From NCBI GenBank assembly GCA_900767695.1, contig CAAGAC010000019.1, positions 1 through 59,355 on the forward strand: a stretch of DNA of 59,355 nt, given 5' to 3'. The position numbers and the translations under genes are program-made. Under the pieces are notes generated by a model, which ran no database searches, was not told the DNA's origin, and saw nothing but the letters and a program-made list of their open reading frames with translations. Below are positions 1 through 8,837 of this stretch, in pieces. Positions within the stretch are counted from its first letter, which is position 1. Each line of letters begins with the position of its first letter. The DNA comes from an uncultured Succinivibrio sp. GTDB taxonomy: Bacteria > Pseudomonadota > Gammaproteobacteria > Enterobacterales > Succinivibrionaceae.

Positions 1-67
1 AGGGCCTGATGTCGTCGAAAACGGGATCGTCGCTGCTAAGCGGCGCCGCAGCCTTCGTGTCAGCCAT
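1..67 (-). CDS. 5' end of a gene, possibly a 1-acylglycerol-3-phosphate acyltransferase (partial)
   Basis: Only the first 22 codons lie in the window; the gene runs off the left edge. The peptide starts MADTKAAAPLSSDD and reaches DDIRP. Some gammaproteobacterial lysophospholipid acyltransferases have a DIRPY-type segment near the N-terminus, so that family is a guess from a very short match. The upstream side has only a weak GGAA as ribosome binding site. It could be any protein. Confidence 0.35.
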   Translation of the reverse strand, partial: MADTKAAAPLSSDDPVFDDIRP

Positions 68-225
68 ATTCTGTATTTTCCGTTATTTTTCTTTGTTGGT
101 TTTCTGAAAAGCACTGCCAATTCTAGCAGACCAAGCGGGGGCGGGCTGAGCGCTGGGGCTGGCGGGCGGAAAAAGGAAGGACCCGCCCGGGCCCTTGCAA
201 GGATGGGGGTTGGGCTTGTCCTGCT

Positions 226-1065
226 TCAGAAGAACGCCTTGATGTTGTCGGCTATCTCGCGACAGCGGTTCTCCAAGGCAAAATGCCCGCTCTCGACTGG
301 GACTATGCGGGCGCCCGGCACGTCCTTGGCGAAGGCCTCGGCGCCTTTCCAGATGAACGAGAGATCGTTCCTGCCCCAGATCGCCAGGAGCCTGGGCTGA
401 TGCTTCCTCAGGTATTCCTGGAACTTCGGGTAGAGCGCGACGTTCGACTGGTAGTCGAAGATGAGGTCGGACTGCTTCTCGGCATAGTCCGGGATGGTGG
501 CGGCGTAGTACAGGTCGAGGCTCCAGCCGTCTGGCATGACCGAGCCCTCGGGGGCGCCGAAGGTGTACTGGCTCCTTACAGTCTCAGGTGCGAAGGCCGA
601 CTTGTAGGATTCGCGCAGCTCGATTGTCGGATGCCTCCAGTACTCCGCGCGCGCCTCCCACTTCCGGCCCAGCCCCTCGCGGTAGGCGTTGCCGTTCTGG
701 CTGACGATGCCGAGGATCCTCTCAGGGTGCCTTAAGGCAATGCGGAAGCCGATCGGGGCGCCGTAGTCGAATACGTACATGTAGAAGCTCTTGATCCCGA
801 GCTTTTCAAGGAAGGCGTACATCACCTCGGCAAGGTGATCGAAGGTGTAGGCGAAGCTTTCGCGGCTAGGACTGTCCGACTGTCCGAAGCCCGGGTAGTC
901 GGGGGCGATTGCATGGAAGCGATCCTCGAGCATCGGCATGAGGTTCCTGAACATGTGGCTTGACGATGGGAAGCCGTGGAAGAGCACCATTGCCGGCCTG
1001 TCCTTCCCGCCGCACTCGCGGTAGAAGATCCCTGTGCCGTTGACGTCCAATTTCGCGCAGCGCAT
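226..1065 (-). CDS. alpha/beta hydrolase with aspartate nucleophile (epoxide hydrolase / haloalkane dehalogenase-like)
   Basis: A 279-residue single-domain alpha/beta-hydrolase. The oxyanion-hole segment HGFPSSSHMF is near residue 30, followed by DYPGFGQSD. The nucleophile elbow reads VFDYGAPIG near residue 98, so the nucleophile is Asp rather than Ser, as in haloalkane dehalogenases and epoxide hydrolases. The acid (GRNDLSF) and the catalytic His (SGHFALE) follow near residues 233 and 261. No signal peptide, so it is cytoplasmic. AAGGAGG lies 8 bases before the ATG. It sits downstream of glgC on the same strand, but a stem-loop separates them, so co-transcription is uncertain. Substrate unknown. 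Confidence 0.85.
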   Translation of the reverse strand: MRCAKLDVNGTGIFYRECGGKDRPAMVLFHGFPSSSHMFRNLMPMLEDRFHAIAPDYPGFGQSDSPSRESFAYTFDHLAEVMYAFLEKLGIKSFYMYVFDYGAPIGFRIALRHPERILGIVSQNGNAYREGLGRKWEARAEYWRHPTIELRESYKSAFAPETVRSQYTFGAPEGSVMPDGWSLDLYYAATIPDYAEKQSDLIFDYQSNVALYPKFQEYLRKHQPRLLAIWGRNDLSFIWKGAEAFAKDVPGARIVPVESGHFALENRCREIADNIKAFF

Positions 1066-1128
1066 CTGCTTTTCCTCCTTGGTTTCAGGCGATGGGCCTG
1101 GGCTGCCATGGCCGCCGCCCCGGACACG

Positions 1129-1154
1129 GCAAAGCCCCCTTGCGGGGGCTTTGC
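1129..1154 (-). terminator. stem-loop between glgC and the hydrolase gene
   Basis: A perfect inverted repeat, GCAAAGCCCCC with a 4-base centre and GGGGGCTTTGC, just after the glgC stop codon. Neither strand has a clear T-run, so it may be a weak terminator or an RNA-stabilising hairpin. Confidence 0.5.
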
Positions 1155-1179
1155 GGTTCTTTCCTGCTGGCCCTTTCTC

Positions 1180-2499
<1,320 letters not shown>

Positions 2500-2807
2500 A
2501 TATGCCACTCCCGGAAATATCTGCTTGATTGTTCTTGGAGAACGGCCGTCACCAGCTGATAACCGTCCAGGCGCGCCGCTGCGCATTGCAGGCGTGCGGC
2601 GCTTTCGTGCAACTTTTGACTTGATTATGAGACCCCGCCGCGCGGCATTCCACCGCGGCGCTGGCGGTTTTGCGAGAGTGCGCAAATTATTCCCCGTTTT
2701 TTGCGCAAAAGTGTGCGTGACCCTCCAATTTGCCCCCTCAAGCGGCATCGCGCCGATTTGAAGGCCCGCCAAAGGCATTCCCTTGCTCAGGCGGCGCGCC
2801 TCATGGT

Positions 2808-2816
2808 TGGTATAAT
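2808..2816 (+). promoter_or_regulatory. extended -10 promoter for mtnN
   Basis: TGGTATAAT is a consensus extended -10 element; the -35 is poor, as is usual for this promoter class. The predicted RNA starts near 2823, about 73 nt before the mtnN ATG. Confidence 0.55.
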
Positions 2817-2831
2817 TTCCCCATGGGCAGC

Positions 2832-2847
2832 AGGCGGCGCGCCGCCT
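2832..2847 (+). repeat. 16-bp GC palindrome in the mtnN leader
   Basis: AGGCGGCGCGCCGCCT is a perfect palindrome lying between the predicted start of transcription and the mtnN start codon. It would fold as a strong hairpin in the 5' UTR. Confidence 0.5.
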
Positions 2848-2895
2848 CCTGCAGGAGAGAAAAAGCATAACTACATAACCAAGGGCAGCTTAAGA

Positions 2896-3594
2896 ATGAT
2901 TACCGGCATCATCGGGGCCATGGAGCCCGAGGTCGAGGATCTCGCCTCAAGGCTCAAGGGCCACACCGTCAGGAACATCGGCGGCTACGACTTCCACTGC
3001 GGCACACTTCAGGACCGCGAGGCGGTCGTGGTCCAGTGCGGCATCGGCAAGGTTGCATCAGGCGCGATCGCGGCGCTGCTGGTCTGCGCCGCGGGCGCGG
3101 GGCGCGTCATCAACACCGGCTGCGCCGGCGCGGTCAGCCCCGATCTGCGCATCGGCGACACCGTGCTCTCCTCCAAGGCCGCCTACCACGACGCCGATCT
3201 GACCGCCTTCGGCTACCCGATGGGCCAGATGGCCGGCCAGGAGAGGTTCTTCAACGCAGATCCCGAGCTCATGGCCAAGGCCGAGATCGCCGCAGGCAAC
3301 CTCCCCGAGTTCAAGGAGTCCGTGCGCCAGGGCCTCGTGGTCTCGGGCGATCAGTTCATCAACACGAAGGAGAAGCGCGAGGCCATCCGCGGGATCTACC
3401 CCGACGCGATGGTCGCCGAGATGGAGGGCGCCGCCATAGCGCAGGTCTGCACCAGCCTGCGCGTGCCCTTCCTCATCATCAGGGCCGTCTCCGACGAGGC
3501 CTCCGAGGGCACCACCGAGAACTACGACGTGTTCATGCCCAAGGCCGCGGCAAGGAGCGCCAGGCTCGTCAATGCGCTGATGGCGCTGCTCTGA
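2896..3594 (+). CDS. mtnN: 5'-methylthioadenosine/S-adenosylhomocysteine nucleosidase
   Basis: Cleaves MTA, SAH and 5'-deoxyadenosine to adenine and the ribosyl product, relieving SAH inhibition and feeding methionine salvage and AI-2 formation. The 232 residues match the family length. Visible landmarks are GIIGAMEPEV with the catalytic Glu near residue 10, the VINTGCAGAV loop, AEMEGAAIAQV in the substrate site, and RAVSDEA with the catalytic Asp near residue 197. The ATG is chosen because the protein starts MITGIIGAME as in relatives; the ribosome binding site is weak. The stop overlaps the start of the downstream CbiB-like gene, so the two are translationally coupled. Confidence 0.97.
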   Translation: MITGIIGAMEPEVEDLASRLKGHTVRNIGGYDFHCGTLQDREAVVVQCGIGKVASGAIAALLVCAAGAGRVINTGCAGAVSPDLRIGDTVLSSKAAYHDADLTAFGYPMGQMAGQERFFNADPELMAKAEIAAGNLPEFKESVRQGLVVSGDQFINTKEKREAIRGIYPDAMVAEMEGAAIAQVCTSLRVPFLIIRAVSDEASEGTTENYDVFMPKAAARSARLVNALMALL

Positions 3595-4583
3595 TGGGCG
3601 CCGCCTCCGCCGCGGTGGAGGAGCTTGGCGGTCAGATCCTGAGCATGGACTTCCTGTCCGCCTTCTTCAGCCACCCCTCGGCCGTGGCCTTCACGGCCGT
3701 GATCATCGAGCTTGCGATCCCCATCCCCGGATCGTGCAGGATAGGCGCGCTCGCGCCGATCTTCATGGCGATGGCCCGCAAGGTCAACCTGCCCTCGAAC
3801 ACGAGCGCCCAGAGCTACTTCGCAGGCGCCATGCTCGCGGCCGTCATCATCGGCGCGGCGCTGGCGCTGGTGCTGATGCTCCACGCGCTCACGGGCTTCG
3901 ACTCGATCCTCTCGCTAATCATCCTGCCCTTCCTCCTGGACTCGGGCAGCGCGGTGCGCTGCTCGCTGCGCACCCGCGCCGCCCTGAGGAAGGGGGACAA
4001 GGAGAAGGCCAGGGCCGAGCTCTCGCGCTTTTGCCAGCGCGACACCGACCGCCTCTCGCCCATGGGGATCTGCAAGGCCGCCTCCGAGTACGCCTCGATG
4101 TCTATGACCGCCTCCTGGCTTGGAGTCATCGCCTGGTTCGAGGTGCTCGGGCTTGAGGGCGCGATCGCGATGGCCCTTGCCAACGCGCTTGCCCGCACCT
4201 TCCCGATGAAGCTGCCCGAGTACCGCAGCTTCGGCGCGCCGATCCTCAGCATCTTCGAGGCGATGCTGGTGCTGCCCTGCGCCGTGCTCCTGCTCCTGAT
4301 GCCGCTCTCGCTCTCCCCGCGCCGCAGCTTCAAGCGCGCGGTGCGCGGCGCCCTCGACTACCCGGACTCCGTTGCCGGATTCGCAATGGGCGCCCTTGGC
4401 GGCTGCGCCAACGTCTCGATGGGCGGCCCGAGATCCTACCGGGGCGAGGTGGTGCGCTTCCAGCGCATAGGCGGCTTCGAGCAGCCGGGCGAGGACGCGG
4501 CGCTCAGGATCACCCGCCGCGCAAGCTTCGTGGGCGTGATCTTCGCGACGGCCTGCATGGTCGTGCCCCTGGTGCTCGGCTAG
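3594..4583 (+). CDS. CobD/CbiB-family cobalamin biosynthesis membrane protein
   Basis: A 329-residue integral membrane protein of the CbiB/CobD family, which joins cobyric acid to (R)-1-amino-2-propanol phosphate in cobamide synthesis. Family signs are RAELSRFCQRDT (the usual RxxLSxxVxRDT region), KAASEYASMSMTASWLGV where CbiB has its ES.AEN segment, and a C-terminal GALGGCANVSMGGPRSY like the usual LGVxLGGPxxY. The match is divergent: the SIAEN-type and DGV segments are altered, so activity is uncertain. The ATG overlaps the mtnN stop by one base. A second in-frame ATG at 3645 is possible. Pairing with mtnN is seen in other gammaproteobacteria, to my knowledge. AmpE-like function is an alternative. 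Confidence 0.75.
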   Translation: MGAASAAVEELGGQILSMDFLSAFFSHPSAVAFTAVIIELAIPIPGSCRIGALAPIFMAMARKVNLPSNTSAQSYFAGAMLAAVIIGAALALVLMLHALTGFDSILSLIILPFLLDSGSAVRCSLRTRAALRKGDKEKARAELSRFCQRDTDRLSPMGICKAASEYASMSMTASWLGVIAWFEVLGLEGAIAMALANALARTFPMKLPEYRSFGAPILSIFEAMLVLPCAVLLLLMPLSLSPRRSFKRAVRGALDYPDSVAGFAMGALGGCANVSMGGPRSYRGEVVRFQRIGGFEQPGEDAALRITRRASFVGVIFATACMVVPLVLG

Positions 4584-4605
4584 GAAGGCTCAGGCCGGCC
4601 AGAAC

Positions 4606-4641
4606 GGAAAGGGACCCTTGCGGGTCCCTTTCCTTTTTTTT
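4606..4641 (+). terminator. intrinsic terminator after mtnN-cbiB
   Basis: A 12-bp GC-rich stem (GGAAAGGGACCC / GGGTCCCTTTCC) followed by eight T. It is unidirectional, for the plus-strand operon. Confidence 0.9.
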
Positions 4642-4664
4642 GTTCCTGATTGTCCCTGGCGATG

Positions 4665-6020
4665 TCAGCGGATCTTCTTGTAGATGATCCCCGGGTGGCA
4701 GCGCATCATCTCGAACTGATCGGCAACCCCGACCAGGGTCTCGGTGGAGCCGAGGATGAGGTAGCCGCCCTTGTTCAGGCACATCGAGAACTTGCGCAGG
4801 ATCTGCGCCTTGACGTCGTTGTTGAAGTAGATGAGCACGTTGCGGCAGAAGATCACGTCAAAGCGCCCCATCAGGGCGTAGGAGCCCAGCAGGTTCATCT
4901 GGCGGAACTCGACCATGTGCTTGACCCTGGGGTCTATCTGCATCATCGCCGGGTTGTGCGTCGGCCGGAAGAACTTGGCGCGGCGCTCTGCCGACAGGCC
5001 CCTTGAGAGCGCGTGGGCGTCGTAGTACCCGGCGCGGCAGCGCTGGAGCATGTCGGTGGAGAGATCGGTTGCGATGATCTGCACCTGGCTCGGGTCGATG
5101 TGGACCATGTGGCTCATCATCTCGAGCACGGTGATCGCGATCGAGTAGGGCTCCTGGCCGGACGAGCAGGCCGAGGACCAGATCCTCACCGGGTACTTCC
5201 CGCGCATGGCCAGCTCGGGCAGGATGATGTTCGACAGCGCGAGGTAGGGATAGGTGTCGCGGAACCACAGCGTCTCGTTGGTGGTCATGGCGTTGAGCAC
5301 CGCCTCGGCAACCTTCTCGTCCTTCCCGTCCATGCAGCGCGTGAGCAGCTCGTCAACCGAGCTGCAGCGGAAGGTCGCGACCAGGGAGTTCAGGCGCGAG
5401 TTGACGAGGTACTGCTTGTTCTCGCCGAGCACGATGCCGCTCTTCTCCTGCAGGTAGGCCGCGAAGCGGCGGTACTGCATGTCGGAGACCGAGCCGCCGC
5501 CTGCCGTGGTCCTGGCGCGGTTGGTCGCGGGGACAACGTCGGGGTTTCTCGAGATGAAGCCGCGCCCCACCGAGGCGGTGACCGCGGCGGTCGGGCGGCC
5601 GATGGCGCTGATGCGCTTCTCGATCGAGGCCTTGTCGCGCGCTGCGGAGGGCGCCGCCCTGGGCGCTGGGCTGTGGGCTGCGGCATAGCGCTGCGCCGGG
5701 GACGCGGCGCCTGACGATGATGCAGCCGCCGGCGCGGCCAGGGATCCTGCTTGTCCGCCTGCGGCGGTCTTGCGGGAGCGCTCGTACTCCTCGTAGCGGC
5801 GCTTGAGCTCGTCCGCCGTGCGGTGGGACTGGTCCCTCCGGTCCAGGGCGCTGCTTGAAGTGCGGGAGGCTAATCGCTTCTGGCGGTCGAGCCTGCCCAC
5901 CCCCGTGCCCATTGCAGGCGGGAACGCGTCCTCCTTGCCGGCCTTCGAGTCGTCGGGGCGGCCGTAGAAGTCGTCATCGTCGCCCTCGTCGTGCTTGTGC
6001 CTGAAAAAGGAGAAAAACAT
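4665..6020 (-). CDS. cheR: chemotaxis protein methyltransferase CheR with long N-terminal extension
   Basis: Transfers methyl from SAM to glutamates of chemoreceptors. The catalytic part spans about residues 178-451: YRRFAAYLQEKSGIVLGENK (CheR N-domain), TTNETLWFRD, SSACSSGQEPYSIA (SAM loop) and FDVIFCRNVLIYF. Typical CheR proteins are near 280 residues; this one has about 175 extra N-terminal residues of low complexity, starting MFFSFFRHKHDEGDDDDF and rich in Ala, Ser, Arg and Pro. The start is supported by GGAAGGG a few bases before the first ATG and by uninterrupted reading frame. It follows cheV by 49 nt, the usual cheV-cheR order of polar-flagellated gammaproteobacteria. Confidence 0.93.
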   Translation of the reverse strand: MFFSFFRHKHDEGDDDDFYGRPDDSKAGKEDAFPPAMGTGVGRLDRQKRLASRTSSSALDRRDQSHRTADELKRRYEEYERSRKTAAGGQAGSLAAPAAASSSGAASPAQRYAAAHSPAPRAAPSAARDKASIEKRISAIGRPTAAVTASVGRGFISRNPDVVPATNRARTTAGGGSVSDMQYRRFAAYLQEKSGIVLGENKQYLVNSRLNSLVATFRCSSVDELLTRCMDGKDEKVAEAVLNAMTTNETLWFRDTYPYLALSNIILPELAMRGKYPVRIWSSACSSGQEPYSIAITVLEMMSHMVHIDPSQVQIIATDLSTDMLQRCRAGYYDAHALSRGLSAERRAKFFRPTHNPAMMQIDPRVKHMVEFRQMNLLGSYALMGRFDVIFCRNVLIYFNNDVKAQILRKFSMCLNKGGYLILGSTETLVGVADQFEMMRCHPGIIYKKIR

Positions 6021-6069
6021 CGTGGCCCTTCCTGCCTTGCGCCTTTTTTATTGTTATCGCGCGGTGATC

Positions 6070-7068
6070 TTAACCTATTTTCTGCTGCTGGCTGCTGGCC
6101 TTGCTCAGCAGCTCCATCCCGTTGGTGCCCGAGTCTATCAGGGTGATGCCCTTCTTGACGGCCCGCGCCAGCTCGTCGGGGTTGAACTTGGGGATGAAGT
6201 CGTTGGCGCCGGCCTTGCTCACCATCGAGATCTTGAACACGCCCGAGAGGGAGGTGTGGAGGATGATGTAGAGCCTGTCGAGCGAGGGATCGTTGCGGAT
6301 GTTGGCGCACAGCGTGTAGCCGTCCATCTCCGGCATCTCGACGTCGGAGATCACTAGTTTGATCTTCGAGCAGATGTCGCCGGTCTCCTTGGCTATCTCG
6401 CGCAGCTTGTTGAGGGCCTTGAGGCCATCGGTGCACTCGATGCAGTCGATGCCGATCTGCTTTAGTGAGGACTTGACCTGCTTGCGCGCGACCATCGAGT
6501 CGTCGGCTATGAGGATGGTCACGTGATCCTTCTTGCACTTCTCCTCGAAGGAGAGATCCCCGGTCACGGCATCGGAGAACTTGGTGCTGGTAGGGGAGAT
6601 CTCCTCGAGGATCTTCTCGACGTCGAGGATCTCGACAAGCTCGTTGTCGATCTCGGTCACGGCGGTCATGTAGTTGCTGTGGCCGGCCCCCTTCGGCGGA
6701 GGGAGGATCTTGTTCCAGTTCATGTTGATGATGCGCTCGACCGAGGAGACCAGGAAGCCCTGGGTGGAGCGGTTGTACTCGGCGATGATGATGAACGACT
6801 TCTCGATGTCCTTGGTCTGGCGGCCGCCGATGGCCATGGCAAGGTCGATGACCGAGAGGGTCTGGCCGCGGATGTGGGCCACGCCGATGACGAACTTCTG
6901 GAGCTTGGGCATGATGGTCAGGTGCGGGCAAGGCAGGACCTCGCGGACCTTGAACACGTTGATCCCGTAGCGCTGCGACAGGCCCGAGAGCCTGAAGAGC
7001 AGGAGCTCCATGCGGTTCTGGCCGACAATTTCAGTAAGCTCGTTGACCGAGTCCATTACACCGTTCAT
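6070..7068 (-). CDS. cheV: chemotaxis coupling protein CheV
   Basis: CheV couples receptors to CheA through an N-terminal CheW domain (about residues 10-165) and carries a C-terminal receiver domain (about 190-325) whose phosphorylation tunes adaptation. Seen here: MELLLFRL, FKVREVLPCP, GVAHIRGQTLSVIDL and, in the receiver, ILIADDS, the phospho-acceptor VISDVEMPEMDGY and a PKF lysine. Three ATGs lie in frame; MNGVMDSVNELTEIVGQNR is chosen because it matches family N-termini and has GGAG six bases upstream. The longer open frame reading upstream is rejected. Downstream is cheR; flgA is divergent. Confidence 0.95.
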   Translation of the reverse strand: MNGVMDSVNELTEIVGQNRMELLLFRLSGLSQRYGINVFKVREVLPCPHLTIMPKLQKFVIGVAHIRGQTLSVIDLAMAIGGRQTKDIEKSFIIIAEYNRSTQGFLVSSVERIINMNWNKILPPPKGAGHSNYMTAVTEIDNELVEILDVEKILEEISPTSTKFSDAVTGDLSFEEKCKKDHVTILIADDSMVARKQVKSSLKQIGIDCIECTDGLKALNKLREIAKETGDICSKIKLVISDVEMPEMDGYTLCANIRNDPSLDRLYIILHTSLSGVFKISMVSKAGANDFIPKFNPDELARAVKKGITLIDSGTNGMELLSKASSQQQKIG

Positions 7069-7260
7069 TTTCATCTCCGAAATCCAGTCCGGGGCGACGC
7101 CCCTCCATGCTCCCAATAATAAGGCATGGCCGCAAGACAAGGCTAGGTAAATCAGCAAATACACTCGCCAGATCACTAACTTTGACGCAAAGGCGCCGCC
7201 ATGGCGCTGTGCTAAACTTTGCTTGTCCCGGGACATGGATGCCCGGGCGCGGGAGGATCC

Positions 7261-7971
7261 TTGAAAAACGCGTCCTTGCTCATAGGTTTAACGGCAGCCA
7301 TGGCCGCCGCCTTTACCGCCATGCCCGCTAAGGCCACCCGCGCCGAGGCCGAGTTCCTGCGCACGGTGGCCGAGCAGTACGTGCTCGCCCAGTTCCCGCA
7401 GGGGCAGCAGGGCGGCGCAAGGATAGACGTCAAGGCCGCAAGGCTCGACGAGCGGCGCGACTACGGCGGCAAGTGCGAGGGCTACCTCACCGCCGAGCTC
7501 CAGGGCAGCCGCATCACCCGCTCCTCCCAGGTCAAGATAAGCTGCGCCAGGCCCGGCGCCGGCTACACCATCTATGTTCCCGTGACCGTGAGGAGGCTCA
7601 TCCCCTCAGTCACCGCCGCGCAGAACCTCCCCCGCTCCACCGTCATCGGCCCGGGCATGCTCAAGGAGGACTACGTGGACGAGTCCACCAACTCCCAGGC
7701 CGCGGTCAACGACGCGCAGGCGCTCCAGGGAGTCAAGCTCAAGCGCGACATCCGCGAGGGCGAGCAGATCCGAAACGGCGACTTCTGCATGGTCTGCCGC
7801 GGCGATCCAGTGAACATCGAGGCCGTGACATCGAACCTCTCGCTGAAGGCCCAGGGCGAGACCCTGACCGACGGCAATCTGAACGACCAGGTGCAGGTGC
7901 GCAACTCGAAGTCCAAGAAGGTCATCACCGCCACGGTCACCGGCGCGGGGACAGTCAGGGTCCTGCTCTGA
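7261..7971 (+). CDS. flgA: flagellar P-ring assembly chaperone FlgA
   Basis: Periplasmic protein needed to assemble the P ring (FlgI) in the peptidoglycan. The start is a TTG at 7261: GGGAGG sits four bases before it and the product then begins MKNASLLIGLTAAMAAAFTA, a clean signal peptide cut near residue 24. The mature part has the FlgA N-domain (AEAEFLRTVAEQYVLAQFP) and the C-terminal SAF-like region with VGVKLKRD-type sequence (LQGVKLKRDIREGEQI) and VQVRNSKSKKVI. At 236 residues it matches the family. It lies between cheV (divergent) and flgM (same strand), as in Vibrio-type clusters. Confidence 0.93.
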   Translation: MKNASLLIGLTAAMAAAFTAMPAKATRAEAEFLRTVAEQYVLAQFPQGQQGGARIDVKAARLDERRDYGGKCEGYLTAELQGSRITRSSQVKISCARPGAGYTIYVPVTVRRLIPSVTAAQNLPRSTVIGPGMLKEDYVDESTNSQAAVNDAQALQGVKLKRDIREGEQIRNGDFCMVCRGDPVNIEAVTSNLSLKAQGETLTDGNLNDQVQVRNSKSKKVITATVTGAGTVRVLL

Positions 7972-7979
7972 TTTCTAAA

Positions 7980-8002
7980 GGAAGCCGCCCCGGGCGGCTT
8001 CC
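7980..8002 (+). terminator. stem-loop after flgA
   Basis: GGAAGCCGCCC / GGGCGGCTTCC inverted repeat 8 bases after the flgA stop. No T-run follows, so termination is probable at best. Confidence 0.5.
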
Positions 8003-8046
8003 CTGCCCATCATTCATTCCTCTTTTCCCTGCCTGCAAAAATCCCC

Positions 8047-8073
8047 TCAAGGCTTTTGAAGCCCAGCCGTTAT
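8047..8073 (+). promoter_or_regulatory. candidate sigma-28 (FliA) promoter for flgM
   Basis: TCAA, 15 bases, GCCGTTAT, compared with the sigma-28 consensus TAAA-N15-GCCGATAA (9 of 12 fixed positions match). It lies about 210 bases upstream of flgM with no gene between. flgM is under sigma-28 control in many gammaproteobacteria. The remainder of the 281-bp gap shows no gene. Confidence 0.4.
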
Positions 8074-8283
8074 CTAGGCTGCCGGACGGGAGAGCCTCAG
8101 GGCGGATGCGGCCAGATGGCTCCGCATCAAGGGTTTAGGGAATTTTGAAGGACCTTGAGAAAATTCCCTTAAGAAAATCCCGATCGGTACGTTAATAAGG
8201 GTGAGCAGAGAAAAATGCCGCCGCGAAACGCTAGACTATAAAAAGGCGGAAAGACTTTAGGAGAGGACTCCGGGGGGCCGCAT

Positions 8284-8673
8284 ATGGCAATAGATGCACT
8301 CACAAGCCGCGCAGGAAGCACCCTTGCGCAGGCGCGCAATGCGGAAAACGCCAGCAAGGCGGGCAGCAGCGCCGATCAGGCATCGACATCGAAAGTGGCT
8401 GCGGAGAACACCCGAGCCGCCGCCTATGCCAAGGCAACTGGCGCCACCGTCGCTCCGGAGGCCTCTTCGAGGGCCGATGCGGTCGTCCTGACCGACTCGG
8501 CCAAGTCCCTGACCAGGGCCGCCGAGAAGGCGAGGAACTCCGATGGCGTCGACCAGAGCAAGGTCGAGAAGCTCAAGGCTGCCATCAAGGACGGCACCTA
8601 CAAGATCAACTACGAGTCGGTCGCATCGAGGATGATCGACTCCGAGGACGAGCTGAACTCGATATTCGGCTAG
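8284..8673 (+). CDS. flgM: anti-sigma-28 factor FlgM
   Basis: Binds FliA (sigma-28) in the cytoplasm until the hook-basal body is complete, then is exported, releasing late flagellar genes. The family signature is C-terminal: VVLTDSAKSLTRAAEKARN followed by SKVEKLKAAIKDGTYKI and YESVASRMIDSEDEL. At 129 residues it is longer than the usual 95-105; the extra length is an Ala/Ser-rich N-terminal stretch, fitting a disordered exported protein. It stands alone: in related clusters flgN follows flgM directly, but here a convergent ssb/AAA+ pair separates them. Confidence 0.92.
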   Translation: MAIDALTSRAGSTLAQARNAENASKAGSSADQASTSKVAAENTRAAAYAKATGATVAPEASSRADAVVLTDSAKSLTRAAEKARNSDGVDQSKVEKLKAAIKDGTYKINYESVASRMIDSEDELNSIFG

Positions 8674-8688
8674 GTCCGCTCTTCACGA

Positions 8689-8737
8689 AAGAAGGGCTGC
8701 AGCGGGGCAGGAGCCGCTGCGGCCCTTCTTGTTTTTT
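8689..8737 (+). terminator. intrinsic terminator after flgM
   Basis: Long hairpin AAGAAGGGC..CAGCGG / CCGCTG..GCCCTTCTT followed by GTTTTTT, just after the flgM stop codon. Confidence 0.9.
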
Positions 8738-8787
8738 CCTGGCGCAAAAGTACGCCAGCGTCTTGAGGCAAAGGCGCGCGGGACTTT

Positions 8788-8815
8788 GAAAAGAGGGCGG
8801 CAGCGCCGCCCTCTT
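8788..8815 (-). terminator. terminator of the ssb-AAA+ pair
   Basis: Inverted repeat AAGAGGGCGGC / GCCGCCCTCTT with TTTT on the minus-strand exit side, placed after the AAA+ gene and converging with the flgM terminator. Confidence 0.7.
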
Positions 8816-8837
8816 CGCTTGCGTGGAGGCTTGGGCC

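Larger units (their letters stand above)
2500..2895. other. divergent intergenic region glgC / mtnN (396 bp)
   Basis: No gene seen. It holds the promoters of both divergent genes. Visible elements are an extended -10 for mtnN (2808-2816), a GC palindrome in the mtnN leader (2832-2847), and a 12-bp palindrome TTTTGCGCAAAA at 2699-2710 with a second TGCGCAAA about 20 bp to its left. These last two could be a regulator site for glgC, whose own -35/-10 I cannot assign with confidence. Confidence 0.6.

Noticed and set aside
2500..2868. Long N-terminal extension of GlgC
   Set aside because: The added sequence is unlike the family and overlaps the divergent promoter region; a ribosome site sits at the internal ATG.
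5013..5714. Long plus-strand ORFs opposite cheR, purL, parE and others
   Set aside because: In this GC-rich DNA the antisense frames of real genes stay open; they have repetitive Val/Asp/Arg/Gly composition and no ribosome sites.
7150..7175. Sigma-54 promoter for cheV (TGGCGAG...TTGC on the minus strand)
   Set aside because: GG and GC are 11 bases apart, not 10, which sigma-54 does not tolerate well.
6070..7236. Longer CheV with an N-terminal membrane-like segment
   Set aside because: The extension has no ribosome site and CheV is cytoplasmic; GGAG is ideally placed for the start at 7068.
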